Below are positions 1 through 9,759 of a DNA stretch of 64,000 nt, piece after piece. Position 1 is the stretch's first letter. Each line of letters opens with the position of its first letter. The notes under the pieces were generated by a model. It was given only the letters and a program-made list of their open reading frames with translations, was not told where the DNA came from and made no database searches. Source of the DNA: Lycorma delicatula (taxonomy: Eukaryota > Arthropoda > Insecta > Hemiptera > Fulgoridae); contig NC_134467.1 in the NCBI RefSeq assembly GCF_047948215.1, positions 38,679,520 through 38,743,519 of the forward strand, in the 5' to 3' direction. The position numbers and the translations under genes are program-made.

Positions 1-245
1 AATATAACAATTTACCTTCATATTCCTGCTACTGAGAAATAGACTTTCAAATTGTTTCGCAACTTTTTAGACTATCTACTAAGACTACATAAAGCATGTA
101 GGGGTCTACTACATAAAGCATATTGTTTAATAAGCATATTACGTAATATTTTTAAATTAAACAAGAAACATCAACCCAACAAATAACTGAAAATTTTATT
201 TAAAAAATCAAGCACGTAATCAATACAAAATGTAAAATCAACTAC

Positions 246-385
246 CTGAGAAGTCTTTCTAATTTAATTTGTCTAACAGCTAACTGAACATCCCAATTAT
301 TATCTTGTAAGGCAGCCAAACTTTCATCTTCAGGTGCATCAATTTCACTCATTACGTGAGCTATTCTACTTTCAATGTCGCCAAC
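246..385 (-). CDS. Ack: Ack visible exon 11: UBA domain, gene continues left
   Basis: Encodes residues 1084-1129 plus two bases. ESLAALQDNNWDVQLAVRQI has the UBA-fold pattern (LxxxxWDVxxAVR) found at the C-terminus of ACK, which binds ubiquitin and governs turnover. The acceptor AATTTAG has AG at 387-386. At the other end CTCAG|GTAGTT is a good donor (GT at 245-244), and family members continue with a second UBA-like half; if the donor is not used, the frame hits TAG one codon later. Either the gene continues beyond base 1 or ends here. Confidence 0.85.
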
Positions 386-603
386 CTAAATTTTTGTTAA
401 CAAAAAAAAATTAATTAAAGAAATTAATATTAGGTATAGAATCTAAACACACAGTCTCTCTCTCTCGAAGTAAATAGATTTTAGTTAAATCATTTATCCA
501 CACAATTAAATATTTAATGCTTTATGATTAATGCTATGACATCCAATTAATGTAGCCTCATTTGCTATTTTTCAATACAATATATTGTTTTGAACATTAA
601 TGA

Positions 604-1528
604 TACGAGGGTTATTTTTTTCAAGGTCTGATCGCTCACGAAATTAAAACCACAATGAAAATAAAAAATCTTTTTATGTAACAAGTACTTACATAGTTAT
701 GCTGTTTCTCTACATAGTCGCCACTCCAATTTAGACATTTGTAGTAGCGTGGTACCAACTTTCCAATACCCTCATCATAGAACGGAACCGCCTATGTTTT
801 CAGCCATGTTTCTACGCTGATCTGCAGCTCGATGTCTGTGCCAAAATGTTGTCCTCCTAGCCAGCGTTTCATGCGAGCAAAGAGGTGAAAATCGGATAGA
901 CCCAAGTCCGGGCTGTATGGTGGGTGATCAAACACTTCCCAACGAAAACGCTGCAGGAGCTTCTTTGTTACAGCAGCAGTGTGCGGCCAAGCATTGTCAC
1001 GGAGAAAGACAATGCCTGATTACAACATTCCTCACCACTTATTCTGAACTGCGCTTCGTAGACATTGAAGAGTCATGTAGTATGAGGCTGCAGTGATGGT
1101 CATGCCACGTTCCATGAATTCCACCAAGAGAACTCCATTCTGGTCCCAGAACACAGTAGCCATACACTTTCTGTTGGAGAAAGTTCGCTTGAACTTCTTT
1201 GGTTTACTGGGAGAATGAGAATCCATCCACTGTTTGGATTGTTCTTTTGTTTCTTCATTACTTATTCGTCGATGAATTTCAGCTGCATTACACCTCTCAA
1301 CCTGAAGAAATCGAATTACCGCAGGCACTTCACACTTGATGGGAGATTCTATTGTTGTAGACATGATTACGTGCTAGCTGCATGTTCAAAACTAAACGAA
1401 GTGACGCGACCTGATTGAAGGCCATACTAGAGACGCTGCGCAACACATATGCGCAAAGGTTCATCCAATTTTTGTGTGGGTTTTTATTTCACGACCAATT
1501 GGACCTTGAAAAAAAAATAACCCTCATA
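604..1528 (-). mobile_element. Internally deleted DD34D mariner
   Basis: Near-identical inverted ends start CGAGGGTTATTTTTTTCAAG at 606 and end at 1526, each flanked by the TA target duplication (604-605, 1527-1528). At about 920 bp it is shorter than the roughly 1.3 kb of a full mariner. It lies in the last visible Ack intron. A 46-bp relic of the same terminus occurs at 46172. Confidence 0.9.
636..1364 (-). pseudogene. Mariner transposase relic, first catalytic Asp deleted
   Basis: The N-terminal HTH part (…AEIHRRISN) jumps directly to EETKEQSKQW, so about 100 residues that include the TGDETW first aspartate are missing. The rest, FWDQNGVLLVEFMERG, is followed by a stop and frameshift near 1032. 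In the shifted frame come LRDNAWPHTA and YSPDLGLSDFHLF, the second and third aspartates with 34 residues between them (DD34D). The reading continues to GDYVEK near 690 and stops at 636. Non-functional. Confidence 0.88.
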
Positions 1529-1834
1529 TATAGATTTGTATTGAAATCTATATATACTTGTATTTTTCTTTTTTTTTTACACAGACTGTATTTTTGTATA
1601 GGCCTTTCCTAACACTAACACAATTAATGCTGAAGTTCTATCTTCATTAAAATATTTTTCCACACTTTAATATTATAAAATGTATTACAAGGTGTAAATT
1701 TCCCACATATATACATATATAAATGCAATGTAAACAGATGGAGCTTGCTTAGCTTAGTTATTTCAATCAATAATCAGCTGTTGGTAATAAAATTTAATAA
1801 GCAAAAACAAAAAAAATAGAAGGGAAAGTACTGT
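1529..1834. other. Intronic AT-rich sequence, nothing recognised
   Basis: T-runs and short TATA repeats only; no frame, inverted repeat or family match seen. Confidence 0.6.
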
Positions 1835-2345
1835 AATCTGTTCAATTTGGGCATATGCGGTTTTCACTGGATCTTTACGTTTTGACACCTAAGGTACCCA
1901 AAAAAATGAATGAAATTTTTTCAGATGTTAATGTTCATATGTATGTGTATGTGTGTTCAGTTTTGTCCTCTAAATCACTTTATATTTCCAGAACTACTGG
2001 ATCGATTTTGACCAAACTAGGTCAGATTACTTCTATGTATGGGGCATTGATGCCATTAAATTTTCAACTTAAAAGGTCGAGGGGGTGAGACTGTAGAGCA
2101 AGAATTCGTCTAATTATAGTCATATTTTTCTTAGACATATTTGTTAACAATTAAAAAATAACAATATCTGCAAAATCACACCCTCACCAAAAAAAAAAAT
2201 GCTGTTGTAGTCATCTGCTATGTTGAGATGTCGCAGGTGAGCAGTAGAATTAAAATAAATGAATAAAATTTAAAGTGTAATAAAGTAACTCGGCCTGGCT
2301 GACTCTCAAATTCAATTGCGTGGTTGACTTAGTACCTGGTGCGTT
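1835..2345 (+). repeat. Interspersed repeat R1, copy A
   Basis: About 500 bp similar at intervals to 45160-45745. Shared stretches include CAATTTGGGCATAYGCGGTT, CCAGAACTACTG.ATCGATTTTGAC, GGGGCATTGATGCCAT and the end GGTGCGTTAAGCC. No coding capacity. Type unknown; it could be the non-coding part of a DNA transposon. Confidence 0.65.
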
Positions 2346-3204
2346 AAGCCTTACCAGTCTGCCAATCATATCATAATACCAGTTTGCCGATCATGCAAGC
2401 AAAATTTGTTCTATGTTTTTAAATTACCAACATGCTAAATGATTTTTATTTTTTCAATAATTTTTTTGCAAGTGACCAATCTAAAAACACACTATTATTC
2501 TATATATAAATTTATTAATATACAATGAATATTGGGCTTGAATGAATGAAATTTAATATGCGGCCAGAATTATTATGCTAGATCTTGTCTGGCTCTGTGA
2601 CTTAGTCACAAAGTAAACACCAACAAACAAAAAAAATGATTAAGAAACTTAATCAAAAACTTTTACAATATGACTTCTGTATGACCAAAAATAAATCAGA
2701 AGACCAATTTTAATATTAAAAGTAATGAAAAAAATTCAGAAAAAATATCTACATAAATATTTCAGGAAGTTAAGTAAGACACGTGAATATTTCATTTGAT
2801 TCAGCTCCTAAAGCAGTTGAGATAATTTAAAAATTGTACACTTATAACTAACTATATCACATCCAAGTTTCAAGTACTGCATTAAAGAAAATCATAAAAA
2901 GACTGATAAGGGGCTTTAAAAACTTTGCTTGCAATAACACACATAATTTTGGATATGTGTTTTATTTTTCAATAATGCTTGGTTTCCTCTCAGTGGATAC
3001 AAAAAGAGAAAAGTTTAACAAACATAAAAAAAACACATTATAAAGCATGAACTGATTGTAAATATATCAGCTCACTTACATTGCCTACGATTTCAAAGTA
3101 ACTTGCAGTAAGCGTACACTGTAGATTCAACAATTAAAATTAATATGTATTTTTTATAAATAAAAATAAAAAGCATATATATATTTATATAGAACAAGAC
3201 TTAC
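2346..3204. other. Intronic sequence, nothing recognised
   Basis: AT-rich; no long frame or repeat partner noticed within the window. Confidence 0.55.
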
Positions 3205-4496
3205 CAAACCACTAGTTTGTTTCTTCGATCCAACAGAACTACCAGTGACTGTATTATATAAACTTGACGATAAAGATGTTGATGATACAGAAGGCGTAGA
3301 TATTACACCGTATTGATAGCGAGACCAGGATGGTTCAACAGGATCATACTGATGGACATAACCGTTTTGTGTCGTTAATTTTGTACCACTATTATTACTA
3401 TCACATACATTCGTCGGCATTACTGATGCTGACGATGACAAATTAGCACTTCCATTACCGATCCACATCTTACTAAACGCTTGTATGTCAGTCTGATTTA
3501 AATCACTATTCGTTGCCATCATCGCATTCGAATAAACATTTGTTGTTGCATTATCAATATTATTACTATACCTAGTATTACCGGAACAATTTAAACTACT
3601 AGAAGACGAGGACGGTAAACATAAACTATATGATCTAGCTGTTTTAGAATGATTAAGACCATTACTAGAACAAGACGACTTGGACGTATTTATACAATTA
3701 CTACTAATATCACAATTTGAATACTGCTCAGACGTAAAATTACTCATAACATAATTATCGCTACGTAAATTAACACTTTTCGTTGGATTTATTGGTGGTG
3801 GCGACGACCACGAATTATGTATTTTTGATTGCCACGATGTTGGTAATTGTGCGTACACAGAAGATGACGATGATGAACCCGAGGCTGCTGAAACAGTGGC
3901 AATATTTAATGGTTTATATTGACGATGATTTTGCGATAATGATGAACTGGGGGGTGGACGTAACGGTGGTATATAATTATCATTTAAAACTGATTTTTTA
4001 TTAAAAGAAATTGTTTTATTAACATCACTTGTATTAGCATTTGCCTCTTTTACACCTAAATTTTTTTCTAATACTGCAATCAATTTTGGATCTAATTTTT
4101 TAACCGGTGATGATTCAATAAATTCGTTGGCTGTCATTATTGATGTCGTAGGAGCTGTCGGCGATAAACTATCTGAACCATTAAAATTTTTTGTATTATC
4201 AACCGATACTGGTTTTATTGCTTGTTCTAATGCTACATGTGAGTAATATCTATTCGCTGGGGGTATATCGAACGCTCTAGATGTATCAAATGGATCTGGT
4301 GAGTCTGCTCGTTGGCGTGTATATGTCGAAGATGATGAATTTATTGGGTAATGTGATATCGTTTCGTTTGTCTCATCAGGATAGTTAGCGTAAGTATGTA
4401 AAGCTGTGTTTTGCTGATAATTTGTAGTTATCCCTGTAGTTAAATCATCCGAAAAGGATTCACTTCCACCCACCCAATACTGTTCATCAGTACTTT
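3205..4496 (-). CDS. Ack: Ack visible exon 10: long Ser/Asn-rich tail exon
   Basis: Encodes residues 653-1083 without a stop over 1292 nt. It is mostly low-complexity Ser, Asn and Thr. Islands that look conserved are DSPDPFDTSRAFDIPP (718-733; DPF is an AP-2 appendage-type motif), LDPKLIAVLEKNLG (787-800), PPLRPPP (829-835) and YDPVEPSWSRYQYG near the end. The acceptor ATTACAG has AG at 4498-4497; the donor TTG|GTAAGT has GT at 3204-3203, phase 0. The length and asparagine codon runs are typical of insect ACK tails. Functions of the islands are inferred. Confidence 0.87.
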
Positions 4497-4864
4497 CTGT
4501 AATAAACAACAGAAAAATAGAATTAAAACATAAAATAAAATCCCTCTTTCTTAAATACCATGATTAACTATCCTTATTATAAAATAAAAATTAATTCTTT
4601 ATAATTTATATGCAATTACGAAGTTCTCGGCAAGCAACTCATGAAAATCAGTAACACTAATATTATATTCAATGTGTTATCTAATAATTCCTCGAAACAG
4701 TGTTAAATTTAAAAAAGTAAAGTGGTACAAAATATTACCTCGATGTGTTTTCTCTACCATCACTAAATAACAAGTGGAGCACTTACAATTGATTCAGAAA
4801 GTAATGTTTGCTTACATATATGATATTTCATGACTGAATTCAAGGAATTAAGACGATATTGCAA
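4497..4864. other. Intronic sequence, nothing recognised
   Basis: AT-rich sequence between Ack exon 10 and a LINE fragment. Confidence 0.55.
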
Positions 4865-6080
4865 TTTTCACAAGAGAAAATGGGTGAGCCTAAAATCAAA
4901 ATTCAAAAACTAAGCGAATGTGCAAGCGAAACTGGTCTTCAAATTTCTTGTGAAATAACTAACTGGTTTTTCAATGACAAAGAGAACAGAACTCAAGTCC
5001 TTAAAATTTCCAACAGCAAATAAATAAGTAGGGTTCAAAGATTTAAATATTTGGGAGAAATCACAACAAAATATAATTGAAAAAAATGGGATGAAGAATT
5101 GAGTGGAAAAAATAGCATCTGTCTATCATCTCATGAAAAACATTTACAATAAAAAATCCTTGTCATATAACTCTAAATAGAGGCACTATAAAACTGTGGT
5201 CCTACCACCAGAGTTCACCACTAGACCAACCCAGTGAGTTCGATAATATGTACGTTTTCTTTTTCCTGTTTAGCCTCCGGTAACTACCGTTTAGATAATA
5301 CTTCAGAGGATGAATGAGGATAATATGTATGAGTGTGAATGAAATGTAGTCTTGTACATTCTCAGTTCGACCATACCTGAGATGTGTGGTTAATTGAAAC
5401 CCAACCACCAAAGAACACCGGTATCCACGATCTAGTATTCAAATCCGTGTAAAAATAGCTGGCTTTACTAGGACTTGAACGCTGGCACTCTTGACTTCCA
5501 AATCAGCTGATTTGGGAAGATGCGTTCACCACTAGACCAACCCAGTGGGTTTGATAATATGTACCTGGATTTATTCAACTTACGTACGGAGTAGAATGTT
5601 TGCAGTACAACTACAAAAACAAAAGTAAAAGTAGAAACCAGAATATTAAGAAAAATTTATGAACCAAAATATGAAGATGGGAATTTACAAACTGAAAAGT
5701 GAAAAAGAAATTTACAAACATACAGAAAAAATAAGGGACTTAATCCAGAAAAGAAGATTACAGTTTTTATAGACATTTATGCAGAATGAACAACCTAAGA
5801 TAAAAAAAACAACAAATATTTCATTTCTACATAAACAGAGTCATGAAGGTTTAAAAAAATAGAAACAGATTTAAAAACATTTCTAAGAATCTGTATAAAT
5901 TAGAAAAGTGATTCAAGAATCTAAGTTTCCAAAGAAAAAGAAGGGTATAAACTTGAATAGATGGACAGAAGAAAGGCCACAACTGAACAAAAGAACTTTT
6001 GAGAAAAGAAAAAGAAGTCAAAACTAAGTGAACGTGATCCATAATTGTCAGAATTAAAAGAAAAAAAAGCTTCCGAGTAA
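4865..6080 (+). mobile_element. Non-LTR retrotransposon 3' fragment, split by a SINE
   Basis: Conceptual translation with several frameshifts gives the C-terminal part of a LINE reverse transcriptase: VYHLMKNIYNKKSLSYNSK and RHYKTVVLPP before 5215, then after the SINE ILRKIYEPKYEDGNLQ-like sequence, LQF-YRHLCRMNN and WTEERPQLNKRTFEKRKR near 6015. This order fits LINE C-termini with a YGHLxRM motif. Stops in every frame. A fragment of the same kind lies at 38380-38960 on the other strand. Confidence 0.7.
5254..5552 (-). mobile_element. tRNA-derived SINE, copy 1
   Basis: Reads on the minus strand from a tRNA-like head (TGGTCTAGTGG A-box at about 5540-5530, a B-box-like TTCAAGTCCTAGTAA near 5475) to the tail CGGAGGCTAAACAGG and an A/G-rich end. 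Flanked by the 12-bp duplication GATAATATGTAC at 5242-5253 and 5553-5564. A short extra copy of the SINE head lies just outside at 5212-5240, giving a 40-bp direct repeat. Confidence 0.85.
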
Positions 6081-7280
6081 TTAAACTATAAAAACAAAAA
6101 ATGCAGTAAAAATTGTGAAAAAAATCTTTTTATTAAAAACGTATGAAAATCTGTGAAGTACTTTTGCATTTGGTAGTTCATACAATTTGAATATATATAT
6201 ACATATTCAGTTATGTGAAGAAGAACATCTATAAAACCAAAAAAATCAGCGACTCCATCTATATAGCCACAATACGATGTATAACCTTATATACTTACTC
6301 AAACTTGCTGTGTTGTAAAGGCACATTTTACTGCTTGTATGGTTACTGTTTTTCTTTAATAATTATTTATTTAATCTCAAAGCAATGCCCAATTATGATA
6401 AATAAATGTGTTAGCATATGAAATATCCCAAGCCTAACCGGGAATCAAATATAGAACTTTATGTATGAATAACGGAGCTGGGAACACTCTGCCACAAAGG
6501 TTTTTATATTACTGTTATATAAAATCGCAATAATTAAAGTAATCATTATATTTTATTAAATTTTGGGCGTAAAATAGCAACTGACCGACTTTTTGTTTCA
6601 GAACTGAATATGAGGTCTCCAAAAAAAAAAAAAAACTTTTTAAACTGTACACCAACAGAGCATTTTAGTTACTTGTGACAGATACCACTGTGTTAAGCAG
6701 TTTGTAATAAATCACATTTTGCTTATAGTTTCTTTGTTATAAAGTTCCATGCTGTTCTCATTTAGGCTGGGCATATCCGATTAGGCAGTAATTGGTAAAT
6801 ATCAACAAAAAGAAAAAAATTGATGTCGAAGTCATATTAACAGTCTCTTTTTTTCCAATTAAATTATCACTAATTGTAAATTTTTACTTAAAGAATAATC
6901 TATGTACTACCTTTAAGTTTAAAAAAAAAAAACTACAAGAAAATGCTAGCAAGAAACCGAAATATCAAAATACAAGTTTTGACTAGTTACTTCAACTGTG
7001 CAAATTGAATTCAAAAATTTTAATCCTTGAGATATTAACAAAATACAGGATGACTACTCTTCTACAACCTAAACTAACCAAGCCTCCTGTTCTTCTAACA
7101 TGATCTCCACAATGTTTTTTATTTCTTTTAAAGAAGGTCAAAGATTTAAAGGTGTTGAATCAATAAAGATTTGATAAAACAACTGGACGATAAAAAGAAA
7201 TTTATCAATTACAGTTAAGGAATTCCAAATGAAGCATTTTATGAGTACCTGAAGATATAACACTATATCAAGAATAAGGA
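6081..7280. other. Intronic AT-rich sequence, nothing recognised
   Basis: Contains A-runs and short frames only; no domain or repeat partner noticed. Confidence 0.55.
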
Positions 7281-7298
7281 TTAAGTATATCAATACTG

Positions 7299-7590
7299 CT
7301 CTTTTTCTGTTTAGCCTCTGGAAATCACCGTAAGGTATTACTTCAGAGGATGAATGAGGGTGATGTGTATGAATGTAAATGAAATGTAATTTTGTACAGT
7401 CTTAGGTCGACCACTCCTGAGATGTGTGGTTAATGGAAACCCAATCAGCAAAGAACAGCAGTATCCATGATCTGGTATTCAAATCCATATAAAAGTAACT
7501 GCCTTTAATAAGATTTGAACCTTAGAACTCTCAACTTCAAAATCAGCTGATATGAGATGACAAGTTCATCCATTATACCAACACGGTGAG
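7299..7590 (-). mobile_element. tRNA-derived SINE, copy 2
   Basis: Same family as copy 1, minus strand, flanked by a perfect 18-bp duplication TTAAGTATATCAATACTG (7281-7298 and 7591-7608). That proves insertion by target-primed reverse transcription. The head is more diverged than in other copies. Confidence 0.9.
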
Positions 7591-7729
7591 TTAAGTATAT
7601 CAATACTGGAGGAAAATATCTGGAGTATGATAAATACCAATAGTTGTTTATTATATTAATATTTAAAGTAACTATGAACATTAATAAAATAAGTTTGGTT
7701 ACTTATTCAATCTGTACAAGACTACACTT

Positions 7730-7803
7730 CATATACATTCACACATATCATTCTCTGAAATAATACCTTACGGTGGTTCCAGAGGCTAAACAGAAAGAGA
7801 GAG
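7730..7803 (+). repeat. SINE tail fragment
   Basis: GACTACACTTCATATACATT to CCAGAGGCTAAACAGAAAGA matches the last 75 bp of the SINE family in plus orientation; 5'-truncated. Confidence 0.75.
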
Positions 7804-7979
7804 GGTTACTTTTTTTAAGAGGCTTTGTATTTAATTTTTAATTAAAAAACCTAAGAGTAATGTAAAATTTTCTTTTAACTATAATAATCCATAAATAAAG
7901 TTTTGTTAAATGTTTTATTATTTAATTGAATATGTTTTTCCTCGTAGAATTTAGATATTCTTTTTCATTCCGTATAATT

Positions 7980-9665
7980 TAATTGTCATATGGTAGTAAA
8001 TGTAATCAAACATTTATATAATGTAACGTCTTCTCAGTTCTATTAAAACCATTTATCTTTTCAAATTATCACACTTTTGTTCTCGTGTTTCTGTTGCTTA
8101 TTTATTTACTCTGTTATTCAAAGTTAATATAATGTATTTTTTTTTTTAAGTTTATTGGAATTTGAGTGTACTGTATTCCTAGATTTGTCTGTACAACTTG
8201 AGTTATATCATTATTTTGAAACCCATGTCAGATACCGATCAGTTGATAATAGTTCAAGATTACTGATATCCTCTTCAACAAAACAAATACCACAAAAAAC
8301 AGCCTTAAGTTGTGTGGAAAAACACATCGTTTTAAATGCTTACAAAAGCGAATTACAGCGTAATCCAACAGGACTGATTTTGGATGTTGTTAATAAACTG
8401 CTAATATAACTGTAAGTTGAGCTGCTTCAGTGTACAATGAGATTCGTGAATATGAATTTACTAATGAATACAGTTTTCTAAAAACACAAAACCCTGCAGG
8501 TGAACTGAAGAAAAAGTTTACAATTTCCATAAAAACACGATTCATAAAAAAGTACACAAATTTTATTTATTGAGAAACGGTTTAGTAATGTATTACCTCC
8601 TTTGGAAGATAATTTGGCTTTTGTCTTAGACAACACCCTTTATCATTTATGTAAAAAGGAAAATATTTCAGCCAGCAATATCTTGGAAAAAGAATGATAT
8701 CAAAATATGGCTTAGTTCAAAAGGAATGATTTTTGAAGAGAGTGAATTAGGGTCCAATTATTGAATTGATTTCATATATTAAAAGTAATCATATTATGTA
8801 TAAGTTAACCATGCAGCCGTGAGATGTACTGGCATCTTGACGATGATAGTAGCGAAAGTAAAAGTCATGCGGGAATCTGCAATGGAGCCGAGTGGGAGTA
8901 GGAGGTCTGTCTGCCTCTCCCTGATAGACCAGACTGAAATGTAACTAAATCAGAGGTATGAATTGAAAGTTGAGTTCATTAAGTGAACTAGGTCTAAATT
9001 TTGTTGTTGCAAATAAGATTTTTTGGTGGTATGTTATTATTCTATTGACTCGATTATTATGAGACATTTACGAAATTGGCTCTGTAAAATGTAGAACTAA
9101 GCGCAGGGTTCATCCTTTCACGAACTTGGTTAGCTAGTTCAAAGGGAAACAATATAGGACATTCATTCAAGATGTCCAGATGAGACCTACAGCAAAGGCA
9201 AAAGCAAAGTTTAAAAATCACTGATGCAAATGTCTACCAAGGCATTTACATCGGTGGAATCCCAACAAGGCCTGATTTATTACTATGAGATGTAAAAAGT
9301 TAGAGGGTGAAAGACGACTTCCGTTAAAGCCCATCAGGGCTAGGAACGGAAGGGGTATGGAAACTGGAAGCATCACAAGGTCTAGATCACAATAGGTCAA
9401 GATCTAGAGGCAAAACTGTGCTTCGATTTCCTCCCAATCATTGTGTACTCTCAACCCAACTGAGTTAATTTGGTGACAAATATCAAAAGTTACATAGCAT
9501 CAGAAAATACTGCTTTTAAAATATCTGATGTTAACAATTTATGCTTAAAAGTCATAGATAAAACAGGCCAGCAGGAATGGAAAAACTATATAAAACATGT
9601 AATGGATAATACTGAACCAAATTATTGGGAATTGGATAATATAATAGAAAACAAAAATTGAGCCT
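7980..9665 (+). mobile_element. DDE transposon T1, copy 1, interrupted
   Basis: Shares its full length, from GTCATATGGTA at the left onward, with copy 2 at 22165-23725. Decayed coding: EKHIVLNAYKSELQRNPTGL near 8310-8380, LPPLEDNLAFVLDNTLYHLC near 8595-8650 (second catalytic Asp in LDN), and LNPTELIW with the catalytic Glu near 9455, ending QQEWKNYIKHVMDNTEPNYW near 9570-9630. The motif order VLDNAPYHS … LNPxELIWG is that of IS630/Tc1-type DDE transposases. A foreign repeat occupies about 8805-9405. Stops and shifts throughout. Confidence 0.75.
8805..9405. repeat. Unclassified repeat inserted in transposon T1 copy 1
   Basis: Comparison with T1 copy 2 shows continuous transposon sequence on both sides, so these 600 bp are an insertion. 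The stretch GATGTAAAAAGTTAGAG to CCCATCAGGGCTAGGAAC (about 9290-9345) recurs at 31072-31135. No coding frame or target duplication recognised. Confidence 0.6.
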
Positions 9666-9759
9666 TCCATTTTATCTATTAATAATAACAGTATTACGGA
9701 TTTCTCACAATCACATGACGTAAACTGAATCGAATTTATATTTATTATCATAGAAGTTT

